The notes under the pieces: model-generated | Database searches by the model: none | Seen by the model: the letters and a program-made list of their open reading frames with translations, nothing else | What the model was told of the DNA's origin: nothing | Position numbers and translations under genes: made by a program | Shown here: piece by piece, positions 1 through 8,697 of the stretch | Numbering within the stretch: the first letter of the stretch is position 1 | Layout: the number at the start of each line of letters is the position of its first letter | Source of the DNA: Paenibacillus sp. DMB5 | GTDB lineage: Bacteria; Bacillota; Bacilli; Paenibacillales; Paenibacillaceae | Assembly: GCF_001517085.1 (NCBI RefSeq) | Contig: NZ_LRAC01000002.1 | Location: forward strand, 1 to 64,000 | Direction of reading: 5' to 3' | DNA: 64,000 bases

Positions 1-159
1 GAGCTGCGAAGTTGAGTTATGATTTTTAGATAGTTTTACATGAATAATAATATTTTTTTGCGAAAATAGCAAAAACACCCTCCGCAAGCACTGGTCAATG
101 ATTTCCAGATTGCGAAGGATGTCTCTATTCGTACGGTGCTTAAGACCTTGTTTACCCTT

Positions 160-2255
160 TTAACTATGCAGCTCAAACAGTCTGGCCGTTCTTCCGGCCG
201 GAACAGATACGGTCAGGCTGCCCTCCGCCTTATTCCAGCTCCATTCGGAGCCATGCTGTTTGGGATAAGCACAACTGAGCTGTACCTCCCGGCCGGCAAG
301 CTCCGGCAGCGGCAGCGTTATTCCCTGCTCTTCCCCGGCAATCCGCCAGACTGCCAGATAGCGGATATTACCGTGCTGCAGACCATAGCTGACCCACTGT
401 CCCCGGCTGTCCGGCAGGCCAAGCGGCCAAAACGGCATCGCCTGCGGGATTTGAGCACGGATCGATTTATAGTAATCCAGCGCTTCACGCACCAGCTCCC
501 TGCGGCCGGGCGCAAGCTCTGCCAGATGGCCGCTCTGGTGCACACGCAGCAGGAGGGCGTTGATCATGTTAAAAATGACCTCTTCATCATCGCCTTCGCG
601 CAGCGGGTAAGACCAGACCGCCGATTGCTCCGGGGTCAGCGCCAGCGGGGAACCGGCGGCAATCGCCGCATAGCTCACGTAGTCCTCCTGGTCACTTGTG
701 GACTGGATACTGTGACGGCTCAGCATAGCATAATCCATCCGCATGCCGCCGCTGGAGCAGTTCTCGATGACCAGCTCCGGGTAACGCGCAAAGATGCTGT
801 CGAGCCAGGCCAGATAGGCCCGGTTATGCTGCAGAAGCCCGTCGCCAAAGCTGTCTGCATCCGTCTCGGTGCCGATACCTGCATTAATGTTGTAGTCCAT
901 CTTGATATAGCCTACACCATACTCCTCTACCAGCCGGGCAATAACACCATCCGCATGTTCGATAACCTTGGGATTGCGGTAGTCCAGCTGATAACGGCTG
1001 CGGTCCTTGACCCGCTTGCCGTGCCGCATGAAGAACCAGCTGTCATCCGTTTCGGCCAGCTTCGGACTGTTGATCCCCATGACCTCCAGCTCCAGCCACA
1101 GCCCGGGAATCATGCCTTTGCCGCGGATGTAATCCAGCACGTATTTGATCCCTTCAGGAAAACGTTCAGCCGAAGGCTCCCACTGGCCTACACCATCCCA
1201 CCATTCTCCGGGCGCGTACCAGCCGGCATCAATACAGAAATATTCACAGCCCACATCTGCGGCGGCATCAATCAGCGGCAGCAGCTTCTCTGTCGTCGGG
1301 CTGCCCCACAGACAATTCATATAATCGTTAAAAATAATCCGCAGCAGCTCATTGTCCTCATTCGGTCTGCGGATGATCCGGCGGTAGGCCGTCAGCTGCG
1401 CGGCAGCAGCTTCTATTCCCCCTTGCACGGAGCCGGCGGCAACCGGCACGGAGGTGAATTCTTCACCCGGCGCAAGCTTCAGCCACCAGTGGTTGTCATG
1501 CTCCGTTGGTCCGCTGACCAACAGAGTTAGCTGATCGTACTGGTCGGTCAGCTCCCAGTGCCAGGAGCCGTTATGCTCGATCTGCCAGAACAGGCTGCTT
1601 CCGCTCTCATTGTTGTGCAGCACCGCCATCGGCAGCAGCTCCGCCGCCGACCAGGAGCCGGTATTGCTGGCGGCAATCCGCTTCGAGCCCCGGTCAGCCA
1701 GATGGTACATGCCCAGCTCCGGCAGGCTGTAGGTCCGCCACTGCAGCTCGCTCTGCCAGCCGCTGTGTCCCAGGGTAACTTCTATCTTGTCCCCCCTGTC
1801 ACCGCCCCCCTCCTTGTCCACACCTGTAAGGGCAAAGGAAGAAATATATTCTACAGCCGTTTCACTGTCTCCTTCATTCTTCAGCACTGTCCAGGAACGT
1901 ACGATCTGCACCCCGCTGTAAAATTGAAAATGCTGCACTGCCTTAACACCCGTTACTGGATCCGCGAGTGTAAGCTCCAGCTTGCGTCCAAGTGTGTTAA
2001 CGGTATCACTGTGACCGCTGTATTCCATCCGCAGCCCCGGATAAGAGGCGCGGTGCGTCCGTCCGTGATACTCTGCGCGGTCCTCCCCTGACAGCTGCAG
2101 CTCCAGCAGCCGGAAGCCCGGCTTATGCTTGTCCGCAATTGCTCCCGGGTTAAGCGGCGCGCCCCGAAATGCAGCAGTCTTACATCCAGCTCCTCTGTAA
2201 TTTCAATCGTAAGATATAATCCATTTTCGTTTATTTCTAGCAGCTTGCTGGTCAT
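160..2255 (-). CDS. GH36-family alpha-galactosidase, interrupted by a one-base frameshift
   Basis: Hydrolyses terminal alpha-1,6-galactosyl residues from melibiose or raffinose-type sugars. There is no signal peptide, so it acts in the cytoplasm on imported sugar. In the restored protein (about 698 residues; GH36 enzymes are usually about 720) I see IDAGWY, then YIKMDYN with the nucleophile Asp near residue 454, ENCSSGG, and SDQED with the acid/base Asp near 525. The start at 2255 follows AGGAGG by eight bases. The N-terminal 33 codons (through HFGA) are in one frame and everything from APLNPG onward is in the next. The switch is at about 2153-2164, where GGGGCGCGCC fits the family only if one base is missing. 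The downstream ATG at 2028 (MEYSGH) lies inside the N-terminal domain and is not a natural start. A TATAAT-like -10 is at 2293-2298. Family identification is secure; whether the frameshift is real is not. Confidence 0.9.
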
Positions 2256-2457
2256 ATAGTAAGCCTCCTGACAAGTACTGTTTTCTATCCTGATTATATG
2301 CGTATTAAGTGAAATTGCTCTATTTAATTCTTCATGGATAAGCGGGATTGAAGGCTCTCAAATTGGCTATTAATCTGTAATGAATTTATAAATCCAAATA
2401 AAAGGTATAAGTAACGGAGGGGAGGTTTGGAATTGGAGGAGCGAACGCGTCCGCCTT

Positions 2458-2534
2458 TATGTTTGGATTTCTACTGCAGCCAGCAGTTTAAATCAAGAAA
2501 TCCAAACATAACAGCGGCCGGAAATCCAAACGCT
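2458..2534. repeat. Intergenic inverted-repeat element with a third half copy
   Basis: Perfect 15-bp inverted repeat: TATGTTTGGATTTCT at 2458-2472 and its complement at 2496-2510, with a 23-base loop. A third related half copy, GGAAATCCAAACGCT, is at 2520-2534. The layout of two inverted halves plus an extra half, followed by a CTCCGC...GTTA stretch, resembles the element at 9699-9885. It lacks a T run and is too far from a stop codon to be a simple terminator. Confidence 0.6.
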
Positions 2535-2599
2535 CTCCGCAGTTACGGCCAATACCAAAAAATCATTTTACAAATCATCCCTGTCTTATCCCTACAGTA

Positions 2600-2642
2600 A
2601 AAGACGGCCCCGCCGGTAAGAACCTTACCTTCGAGACCGTCC
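2600..2642 (-). terminator. Rho-independent terminator of the solute-binding protein gene
   Basis: On the minus strand GACGGTCTCG and CGGGGCCGTC flank an inner GGTAAG/CTTACC stem, followed by TTTT. It begins about 18 bases past the stop codon. Confidence 0.75.
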
Positions 2643-2659
2643 CGGATTATCAATTTCTG

Positions 2660-4009
2660 TTATTCAGCAGAACCGAATTGAATCCACGCTTTCTGAATTT
2701 CATCGATCGCCTGGTCCTTCGTCTTGCTGCCGCCTATGTAGGCCTGCATCAGCTCGCCGAATTTCTGGTGGAACGTATCCAGCGAGTAGTTGACGGACAG
2801 GTCACCGGATTTCTCGGTTTTGAGGATTTCATCCATTTCCTTAGGCATCTGCAGGTCAGGCATCGGAGCATCCTTGATTGGCGGGATTACTTTGGCTACA
2901 GTAGAGAACCAGCTTTTACCGTAGTCGGAAGTATACAGCCAGTTGAAGAACTCGATGGTTTCGGCAGCTACTGCGGAATCCTTGTTGATGCGCAGCGCCT
3001 GGTCGGCACCGGTAATGATCTGGGATTGCTCAGCCTTGTCGCTGACCGGATAGCCGGCGATGCCAAGGTCAAAGTCCGGGGTGATTTTCTTGATCGCTTC
3101 TTCATCCCATGCGCCTTTACCGGTCATGAACGCGGCCTTGCCAAGTGCAAAATCGCTCACTTCGGCATTGCTGTCACGTTCCAGCGGCTTGTCTGTTCCG
3201 TGCTTAACGGTAGTATCGATGAAGTTGAAGAAGTTATCGTACAGCACCGGATGATCCTTGAAGGTGGTCTCACCGGCGATGAAGTTCGCTACCAGTGTCT
3301 TGGCATCAATACCGGCATCCATAGCCGCTGCGTCTACAAAGTGCTGGAAGATGTGCTTCCATACCCACCACTCTTTGTAGGCGTTCGCGAACGGTGTAAT
3401 TCCCTTAGCTTCCAATTTGGTGATGGCATCGTCTAACTCAACTGTTGTTTTCGGAACCTCTGTGATGCCGGCATCGGCCAGCAGTTTTTTGTTATACATC
3501 AGCACGAACAGGTTACCTTTTACCGGAAGCCCCAGCACCTTGCCGTCAGAGGATGTCATGTTGGCCCGTACGGCGTCTGTCATGGCTGCTGCCAGCGGTT
3601 CATTGGTCAGGTCAGCGCTGTATTCGGCAAAAGTATCAATATCCCCGCCGGCCGTGGTCTGGAAGACGTCAGGCGTGCTGCCTGCGGCAATTTTGGATTT
3701 CAGTACGGTGTTATAGTCGGCTTGCATAATTTCCAGGTTGATGGTCACGTTCGGCTTCACTTTTTTGTACTCGGCAATGTATGCATTGAAGGCGTCCGTG
3801 TATTCCGGTGATGCGGTGAACATATTAATGGTTACAGGCTTGGAGGAGTCTGTTTCGGTAGCTGCATTTTCCCCGCCATTTGTTCCAGCTGTGTTGTTAG
3901 CGGCATTATTGTTATTGCCCCCGCAGCCGGCCAGCAATCCCCCGAATAGCAACAGGCTCGCTGAGACTGCATAAATCTTTTTAACATGATGTTGCCCCCT
4001 TTTCCTCAT
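2660..4009 (-). CDS. Sugar ABC transporter solute-binding lipoprotein (family 1)
   Basis: Extracellular lipid-anchored receptor that delivers sugar to the membrane permeases at 7807-9530. A hydrophobic leader ends in the lipobox LLAGC, followed by an Asn-rich linker and a family 1 binding fold of about 400 residues. The substrate is inferred, from the adjacent alpha-galactosidase, to be an alpha-galactoside. The start is doubtful. The ATG at 4009 has no Shine-Dalgarno site, whereas the ATG at 3987 sits eight bases after AGGGGG but reads out of frame after MLK. One more A in the run at 3978-3982 would give MLKKIYAVSAS, a typical lipoprotein start. I therefore suspect a missing base, with 3987 as the true start. 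A promoter (4032-4060) and a regulator motif (4079-4098) precede it. Confidence 0.9.
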   Translation of the reverse strand: MRKRGQHHVKKIYAVSASLLLFGGLLAGCGGNNNNAANNTAGTNGGENAATETDSSKPVTINMFTASPEYTDAFNAYIAEYKKVKPNVTINLEIMQADYNTVLKSKIAAGSTPDVFQTTAGGDIDTFAEYSADLTNEPLAAAMTDAVRANMTSSDGKVLGLPVKGNLFVLMYNKKLLADAGITEVPKTTVELDDAITKLEAKGITPFANAYKEWWVWKHIFQHFVDAAAMDAGIDAKTLVANFIAGETTFKDHPVLYDNFFNFIDTTVKHGTDKPLERDSNAEVSDFALGKAAFMTGKGAWDEEAIKKITPDFDLGIAGYPVSDKAEQSQIITGADQALRINKDSAVAAETIEFFNWLYTSDYGKSWFSTVAKVIPPIKDAPMPDLQMPKEMDEILKTEKSGDLSVNYSLDTFHQKFGELMQAYIGGSKTKDQAIDEIQKAWIQFGSAE

Positions 4010-4031
4010 GTATCTTGTGTTCTTGGTGTTT

Positions 4032-4060
4032 ATTCTAAATAAAAAGAAAAAGGATAAGAA
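4032..4060 (-). promoter_or_regulatory. Putative sigma-A promoter of the solute-binding protein gene
   Basis: Minus-strand TTCTTA (4055-4060), 17-base spacer, TAGAAT (4032-4037). The weak -35 fits a promoter that needs an activator. Confidence 0.5.
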
Positions 4061-4067
4061 TGTACAT

Positions 4068-4098
4068 AAGTGAACTTCTAAGGGTAAAAAAGTGGGCT
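4068..4098 (-). promoter_or_regulatory. Putative binding site for the YesN-like regulator
   Basis: The minus strand reads AGCCCACTTTTTTACCCTTA (4079-4098), nearly identical to 7655-7674 and in the same orientation relative to its target gene. A second half, AGTTCACTT, follows 22 bases on (4068-4076), about two helical turns, as expected for an AraC-type DNA-binding domain. It lies just upstream of the -35. Confidence 0.5.
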
Positions 4099-4110
4099 AA
4101 TGTAACCGTT

Positions 4111-5757
4111 TCACTTTTCTCCCTCCAGGTTCCCGGTCCGGAATTCAGAAGGCGAACAATCATAGTAATTGCGGAACGCCTTGCTGAAATAATTCTTGTC
4201 CTTGTAGCCCAGCATTTCGGAAATATCTTGAACCTTGAGCGCCGGGTCGGCCAGCAGATCCCTGGCTTTGTCCATCCTTACCTTTTGCACATACTCATGA
4301 ATGCCGCAGCCGTATTTGCCCTTGAACAGCTTCATCAAGTATTCTCTGCTCAGGAAATACTTATCCGTGAACATCGATATTTTAATATTCTCAAAATAAT
4401 GGTTATCAATGTATGCTTTAATATTTTCCAGCACACCGCTGCGGTTGCCGGCAAGCGACCTGCTAATTTCACCGGCATAGGCATCCAGAAGCTCATTCAG
4501 CAGTCCTTCAAACTGGCTGAACGAAGCATAATCACCGCTGAGGCCTAGTGCAGCCAGCCCTTTATTCTTGACTGCACGCAGCGAAGCCGGCACCTCATCC
4601 AGCTCTCCGGCAATATCGCCGAGCAGAATCAGGAGTTCGCGGAGTGTCCGGTCCGCATCCCCCAGGCTGAAATGGGCCGAGGACTGCCACCTCTGGGTGA
4701 ATTCGTTCAGAATGCTTTTGGCATGGGCGGCATTGCCGCTCTCCAATATGCTGCGGATCTGCGGCATCCGTCCGGTCAGGGAAGGACTGTCCTTGAATTC
4801 CTGCACCGCTGCACCCCCGCCCGCTACCACCGGCCCTTTCAATTGCAGCAGGTCAACATCATCCAGCCGCGCTTTGGCAGTTTCGTATGAACCGGCCAGC
4901 TCAAGGTAGTCGCCATAAGTAGCTCCAAGCCCGCCGGCACAGTGTATTCCGAACAGCTCTTTCAGCGTCGCAGCCGCTTTTTTCAGCTGATGCATTGAGT
5001 GGAAGGCCGCATCCTCCTCATACCCTTTTTTCATTGTAAAAATCGCAATCAGTTCCCGCTCATTCCTTGGGCTCACGAAGCTGAATGCTTCAAATGCTCC
5101 GCCGCTGTTCTCATTAATCACATTCGTCACGGCAAAATGCATCAGATCACGGTCCTCATGGAACCGCCCCTTGCGCACCTGTTCAAGATTAAGCAGCCGC
5201 AGAATGCCGGCCGTAAACTGGTTGCCGGCTGTATCCGCGCCGATCAGCGGCAGAAAGGCCTCATTCGACTGGTTCTTGAAGCTGCGGTCCAGAATGGACA
5301 GATACATCTTTTCCTTGAGCTTGGGCACAGACATATTCAGCGTGATGTTCTGTGCAATGAACTCGCTTTTCTTCCGCTTCCTGGCTTCAAGCAGATCCAC
5401 AGCTTTGCGCAGTGCACTGTTTAGATCGCCGCGGTTCACCGGCTTCAGCAAATAATCGACCACCTTGGAGCGGATCGCCTGCCGGGTATATTCAAAGTCA
5501 TTGTAGCCGCTGATCACAATCAGCAGCAGCTCCGGAAATTCCTGCTCCGCAATCTGCAGCAGCTGGCTACCGCTGAGCTCCGGCATTTTCATATCCACAA
5601 GGGCCAGATCGAATTTCTCCCTGCGCAGCATGTCCAGCCCGGTCTTCCCGTCATTCGCCTCCAGTACCTCGCTTACCCCGAGTCCCTTCCAGTCGCCCAG
5701 AATATGAATCGCTTCGCGCAGCGGCTCCTCATCATCAATGATTAGTACTCTATACAT
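4111..5757 (-). CDS. YesN-type response regulator with AraC DNA-binding domain
   Basis: Cytoplasmic transcription factor phosphorylated by the kinase encoded just upstream, expected to activate the sugar transporter genes. The N-terminal receiver domain (residues 1-120) shows DDEE, the phospho-acceptor Asp in LVDMKMPE and the Lys of LLKPVN. A middle region of about 300 residues is weakly conserved. The last 100 residues are a double helix-turn-helix of the AraC type (SREYLMKLFK, then ISEMLGYKDKNYFSKAF). At 548 residues it is normal for this class. I chose the ATG at 5757, directly before the receiver domain, with GGGGAGG nine bases upstream. It begins four bases past the kinase stop, so the two are one transcript. 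Confidence 0.92.
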   Translation of the reverse strand: MYRVLIIDDEEPLREAIHILGDWKGLGVSEVLEANDGKTGLDMLRREKFDLALVDMKMPELSGSQLLQIAEQEFPELLLIVISGYNDFEYTRQAIRSKVVDYLLKPVNRGDLNSALRKAVDLLEARKRKKSEFIAQNITLNMSVPKLKEKMYLSILDRSFKNQSNEAFLPLIGADTAGNQFTAGILRLLNLEQVRKGRFHEDRDLMHFAVTNVINENSGGAFEAFSFVSPRNERELIAIFTMKKGYEEDAAFHSMHQLKKAAATLKELFGIHCAGGLGATYGDYLELAGSYETAKARLDDVDLLQLKGPVVAGGGAAVQEFKDSPSLTGRMPQIRSILESGNAAHAKSILNEFTQRWQSSAHFSLGDADRTLRELLILLGDIAGELDEVPASLRAVKNKGLAALGLSGDYASFSQFEGLLNELLDAYAGEISRSLAGNRSGVLENIKAYIDNHYFENIKISMFTDKYFLSREYLMKLFKGKYGCGIHEYVQKVRMDKARDLLADPALKVQDISEMLGYKDKNYFSKAFRNYYDCSPSEFRTGNLEGEK

Positions 5758-5761
5758 GTTG

Positions 5762-7615
5762 TTATTGGCCTCCCCGCGGTAAAAGAATATCCATTTGCGT
5801 TCCGTTTCCTTCACTTGTTATCAGCAGACCCGCTTCCTCACCGTACAGCAGCTTCAGCCGGGTATTCAGGTTTTTGAGGCCGATGCTCTCATGTCCTTCG
5901 TCCTCCCCGGATGCTTCAGTACCGCTGCCCTCCTCATCCCACTGAATCTGCAGCGAGCCCAGCACCTCGCCAAGCCGCTCCGCCGTCATTCCCGGCCCGT
6001 CATCCATCACCGAAATGACACTGTAGGCCGGCGTCACATGCGCCTCAATCCGGATGGTCACGGTGGTCGACACCTTTTCCAGGGCATGCTTGATGCAGTT
6101 CTCCACCAGCGTCTGCACGGACAGCTTCGGAATCCGCAGACTAAGCAGGCTCTCATCCCATTCATAGACCACCTGCATCCGGCTGCCGAACCGGGCTTTC
6201 TGCAAAGCCATGTAGCGCTCAATATGCCGGAGCTCCTCGCTCGCCTGGACGACATCACGTCCGCTGATGCAATACCTGAGGGTAAGCGCCAGATTGTCCA
6301 CCATCTCGACGATATCATCATTGTTGTTCTTGAGCGCCTTGGTGGAGATTGCCTGCAGGGCATTATACAGAAAATGCGGGTTAATCTCCGCTTCGAGTGC
6401 TTTAAGCACCGCATTTTTTTCAACTATCTTCATCTTGTAACGTTCATTGATTAACTCATTCGTACGTTCTACCATTTTGTTAAAATGCCGTGACAGATAG
6501 GCAATCTCATCATTGCCCTCCACCCTCGCCTCCGCCTCAAAGCTGCCGGCGCTGAAGCGTTTCATCTGCAGGGACAGGTTTTTCAGCGGATGGGTAATCC
6601 GGTTGGACAGGAAGCCGACCAGAATAACCGAGGCCATCAGAAAGAGCAGCCCGATCGAATAGCTGAGCTTGCGTGTCGTGGTCGCCGCTTCATAGATCTG
6701 TTTGTAAGGAATCGGCTTGACCAGCTTCCAGCCCTCTTTTTGGCTGATATCGTAGATCACCAGGTATTTCTCCTGATCGTCTGACCAGGTCACCTGTCCG
6801 CCTTGCTCCGCTGTAAGCTTATTCAGCAGTTCCGCCTCTTCCGTCCGGGCATAGAACGCTTTATCATCCACCACGTACGGCTCATTGTCCGGGCTGATAT
6901 ACATCAGATGGTCCCCTTCCGAGAAGGGAATATCCTTCATAATCTCATCCGCTACACTGGAGTTGAAATACAGCGACAGCACCGCCTGAGGCTCACGGGA
7001 AGCGATCGAACGCAGCAGCCGGTGATAGCCCATAAAGCTTGCATCCGTATTGACCTTGTAGTCGCCCTTCTCCGCTGTATCGCTGACAAAAGACTGATAG
7101 GACCGGTTATTCGGGCTGGCCAGCGCACGCTTGTACCAGGTCAGATGATCAATCGGCGGATGCTCGGCGACCCGGACAGTAATATTGTAATTCTCCTTGG
7201 TCACGTAATAATATTTCTGCTCCTTGATGATGTAGAGATAGATGGACTCCAGATCCTTGCGTGAAAAATAGAGATTTTTCAGATAATCCTCCACATACAT
7301 CTTGGAAGCATAATCCTGTGATTCATGCGTAATGGCGTAAGCGAACTCATCATAGGAGATCTGCGGCAGGGACAGCTGCTCAATTCCGTTCAGATAGCTC
7401 TCCAGATTGCGGCCGACCAGCAGCAGATTGTTGCTTGTGCTCGCTATACTGTTGTTCACCGATTCCTTGCGCAGCATCCCGTAGGAGATGAACGTCAGCG
7501 ACGTGACCACGAGGATGATAATAATGGAGAACAGCAGGATCAGCTTGTTGGCCAGACGGCGGGAAACCCGCTCCAGGAGCGGCTCCAGCAGCTTTTGTAT
7601 GTTGTTTTTTATGAT
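5762..7615 (-). CDS. YesM-type sensor histidine kinase
   Basis: Membrane sensor that phosphorylates the neighbouring YesN-like regulator. Order: N-terminal membrane helix (LANKLILLFSIIIIL), an extracellular sensor of about 250 residues, a second helix near residue 320, HAMP, a His_kinase domain with the phospho-acceptor in EINPHFLYNALQ, and an ATPase domain with DDGPGMT and GIGLKNLNTRLKLL. The GTG at 7510 would cut the first membrane helix in half, so the protein must begin further upstream. The frame stays open to a TGA near 7655 but has no ATG, GTG or TTG there. GGGGAGG is eight bases before an ATC codon at 7615, which I use. ATT at 7639 is another option, as is a sequence error. Function is secure, start is not. 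Confidence 0.88.
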   Translation of the reverse strand: MIKNNIQKLLEPLLERVSRRLANKLILLFSIIIILVVTSLTFISYGMLRKESVNNSIASTSNNLLLVGRNLESYLNGIEQLSLPQISYDEFAYAITHESQDYASKMYVEDYLKNLYFSRKDLESIYLYIIKEQKYYYVTKENYNITVRVAEHPPIDHLTWYKRALASPNNRSYQSFVSDTAEKGDYKVNTDASFMGYHRLLRSIASREPQAVLSLYFNSSVADEIMKDIPFSEGDHLMYISPDNEPYVVDDKAFYARTEEAELLNKLTAEQGGQVTWSDDQEKYLVIYDISQKEGWKLVKPIPYKQIYEAATTTRKLSYSIGLLFLMASVILVGFLSNRITHPLKNLSLQMKRFSAGSFEAEARVEGNDEIAYLSRHFNKMVERTNELINERYKMKIVEKNAVLKALEAEINPHFLYNALQAISTKALKNNNDDIVEMVDNLALTLRYCISGRDVVQASEELRHIERYMALQKARFGSRMQVVYEWDESLLSLRIPKLSVQTLVENCIKHALEKVSTTVTIRIEAHVTPAYSVISVMDDGPGMTAERLGEVLGSLQIQWDEEGSGTEASGEDEGHESIGLKNLNTRLKLLYGEEAGLLITSEGNGTQMDILLPRGGQ

Positions 7616-7641
7616 GGCCGCAGCCTCCCCGCCTCTAATTT

Positions 7642-7655
7642 TGTTTCCGCTTTCA
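7642..7655. promoter_or_regulatory. cre-like site (CcpA operator)
   Basis: The minus strand reads TGAAAGCGGAAACA, one mismatch from the Bacillus consensus TGWNANCGNTNWCA. It lies downstream of the kinase promoter, where CcpA would block transcription, and abuts the regulator motif for the permeases. This suggests glucose repression of the alpha-galactoside genes. Confidence 0.5.
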
Positions 7656-7674
7656 GTTCACTTTTTTACCCCTA
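7655..7674 (+). promoter_or_regulatory. Putative binding site for the YesN-like regulator
   Basis: AGTTCACTTTTTTACCCCTA matches the motif upstream of the solute-binding protein (AGCCCACTTTTTTACCCTTA) at 17 of 20 positions. It ends 18 bases before the permease -35. Two transporter units sharing the motif in the same orientation points to one regulator. Confidence 0.5.
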
Positions 7675-7692
7675 ACTGTCTTCTTAAATCCA

Positions 7693-7721
7693 TTTCTGAG
7701 TATACGGCGCTGCCCTATAAT
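7693..7721 (+). promoter_or_regulatory. Putative permease operon promoter
   Basis: TTTCTG (7693-7698), 17-base spacer, TATAAT (7716-7721). The poor -35 and perfect -10 suit an activated promoter. It overlaps the divergent promoter at 7699-7727. Confidence 0.5.
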
Positions 7722-7727
7722 ACACAA
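7699..7727 (-). promoter_or_regulatory. Putative kinase-regulator operon promoter
   Basis: Minus-strand TTGTGT (7722-7727), 17-base spacer, TATACT (7699-7704). Its -35 and -10 interlock with those of the permease promoter, so the two cannot both be occupied at once. Confidence 0.45.
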
Positions 7728-7806
7728 TATAGACTAACCGGAATGGTTAAGTGTGGCAAGCGGGGTCCTTTACTCCCACCCTATAAATAGCAGAAGAGGT
7801 GCATCC

Positions 7807-8697
7807 ATGTTAAAATCACTCGGCAGAAAATGGCGCGAGAAAACGGAGTTCGGGCTCTTCACCCTCCCCGTTCTGATCTGTATCGCAGTAGCCTTCTATG
7901 TTCCGTTTATCATGACCATCCGTTATTCCATGACCAAATGGAACGGGATCTCCAAGCATCCCAAGTTCGTCGGGCTGGATAACTTCAAGCAGATTTTTAC
8001 GGGAGATACCAATTTCTCCGATTCGGCCTGGTTTACGATCAAATATGCGGTGCTCTACATCGTTATCGTCAATGTGCTGGCTATTCTGCTGGCCGTGCTG
8101 CTCGATATGAAGCTGAAATCTACCTCCTGGCTGAGAGCGGCCTTCTTCATCCCTTACATTCTCAGTTTGGTTATCGTAGGCTTCATCTGGAAATTCATCT
8201 TTATGCAGGGCTTCAACTCGCTCGGGGAAAGCACCGGCTGGGGCATTTTCGGCCTGAGCTGGCTGGGGACGCCGGGGCTGGCCTTCATATCCATATTAGG
8301 GGTATCCATCTGGCAATCCATCGGATTCTATCTCGTTATCTATATCGCCGGCCTGCAGTCCGTGCCTGAGGATCTCAAAGAAGCCGCAACAGTTGACGGT
8401 GCCGGAGCACTGAGAAGATTCTTCAGCATTACCCTGCCGCTGCTCGCACCATCCATTACCATCTCGGTATTTATGGCGCTGACCAACTCCATTAAAGTAT
8501 TCGACGTTATCCTGTCGCTGACCGGCGGCGGTCCCGGGGGAACCACCTACAGTATCGCCTATGACATTTACCGTGACACGTTCCAGAATAACCTGTACGG
8601 CTACGGTACGGCGAAAGCGCTTATCCTGTTCGTTGCAGTGCTGATAGTTACCGTGATCCAGCTTACATTCTTCAAGAAAAGAGAGGTGGAGGCATAA
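7807..8697 (+). CDS. Sugar ABC transporter permease (MalF/LacF-like)
   Basis: One of the two membrane subunits of the importer served by the lipoprotein at 2660-4009. 296 residues with six predicted helices. The EAA loop that docks the ATPase is seen as LKEAATVDGAGALRRFF near residue 200. The start at 7807 (MLKSLGRK) follows GAGGTG; the upstream in-frame codons lack any ribosome site. No ATPase gene is present, as is usual in Gram-positive bacteria where a shared MsmX-type ATPase is encoded elsewhere. Its stop overlaps the next start. Confidence 0.92.
   Translation: MLKSLGRKWREKTEFGLFTLPVLICIAVAFYVPFIMTIRYSMTKWNGISKHPKFVGLDNFKQIFTGDTNFSDSAWFTIKYAVLYIVIVNVLAILLAVLLDMKLKSTSWLRAAFFIPYILSLVIVGFIWKFIFMQGFNSLGESTGWGIFGLSWLGTPGLAFISILGVSIWQSIGFYLVIYIAGLQSVPEDLKEAATVDGAGALRRFFSITLPLLAPSITISVFMALTNSIKVFDVILSLTGGGPGGTTYSIAYDIYRDTFQNNLYGYGTAKALILFVAVLIVTVIQLTFFKKREVEA

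Larger units (their letters stand above)
2256..2659. other. Intergenic region with GH36 promoter, inverted-repeat element and terminator
   Basis: No gene seen. The right part of the GH36 leader has a TATAAT-like -10 on the minus strand (2293-2298) with no convincing -35. A palindromic element fills about 2425-2540, and the terminator of the solute-binding protein gene occupies about 2600-2642. Confidence 0.6.

Noticed and set aside
70-159. A plus-strand stretch reading like protein (VNDFQIAKDVSIRTVL) before the GH36 gene end.
   Set aside because: Only about 22 codons, with an upstream stop and no start or ribosome site; it then runs into sequence antisense to GH36. It might be a gene remnant, but I cannot support it.
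136-1530. 464-codon plus-strand open frame.
   Set aside because: Exactly antisense to the GH36 gene, Arg/Gln/Pro-rich with no motif. It reflects codon bias of the real gene.
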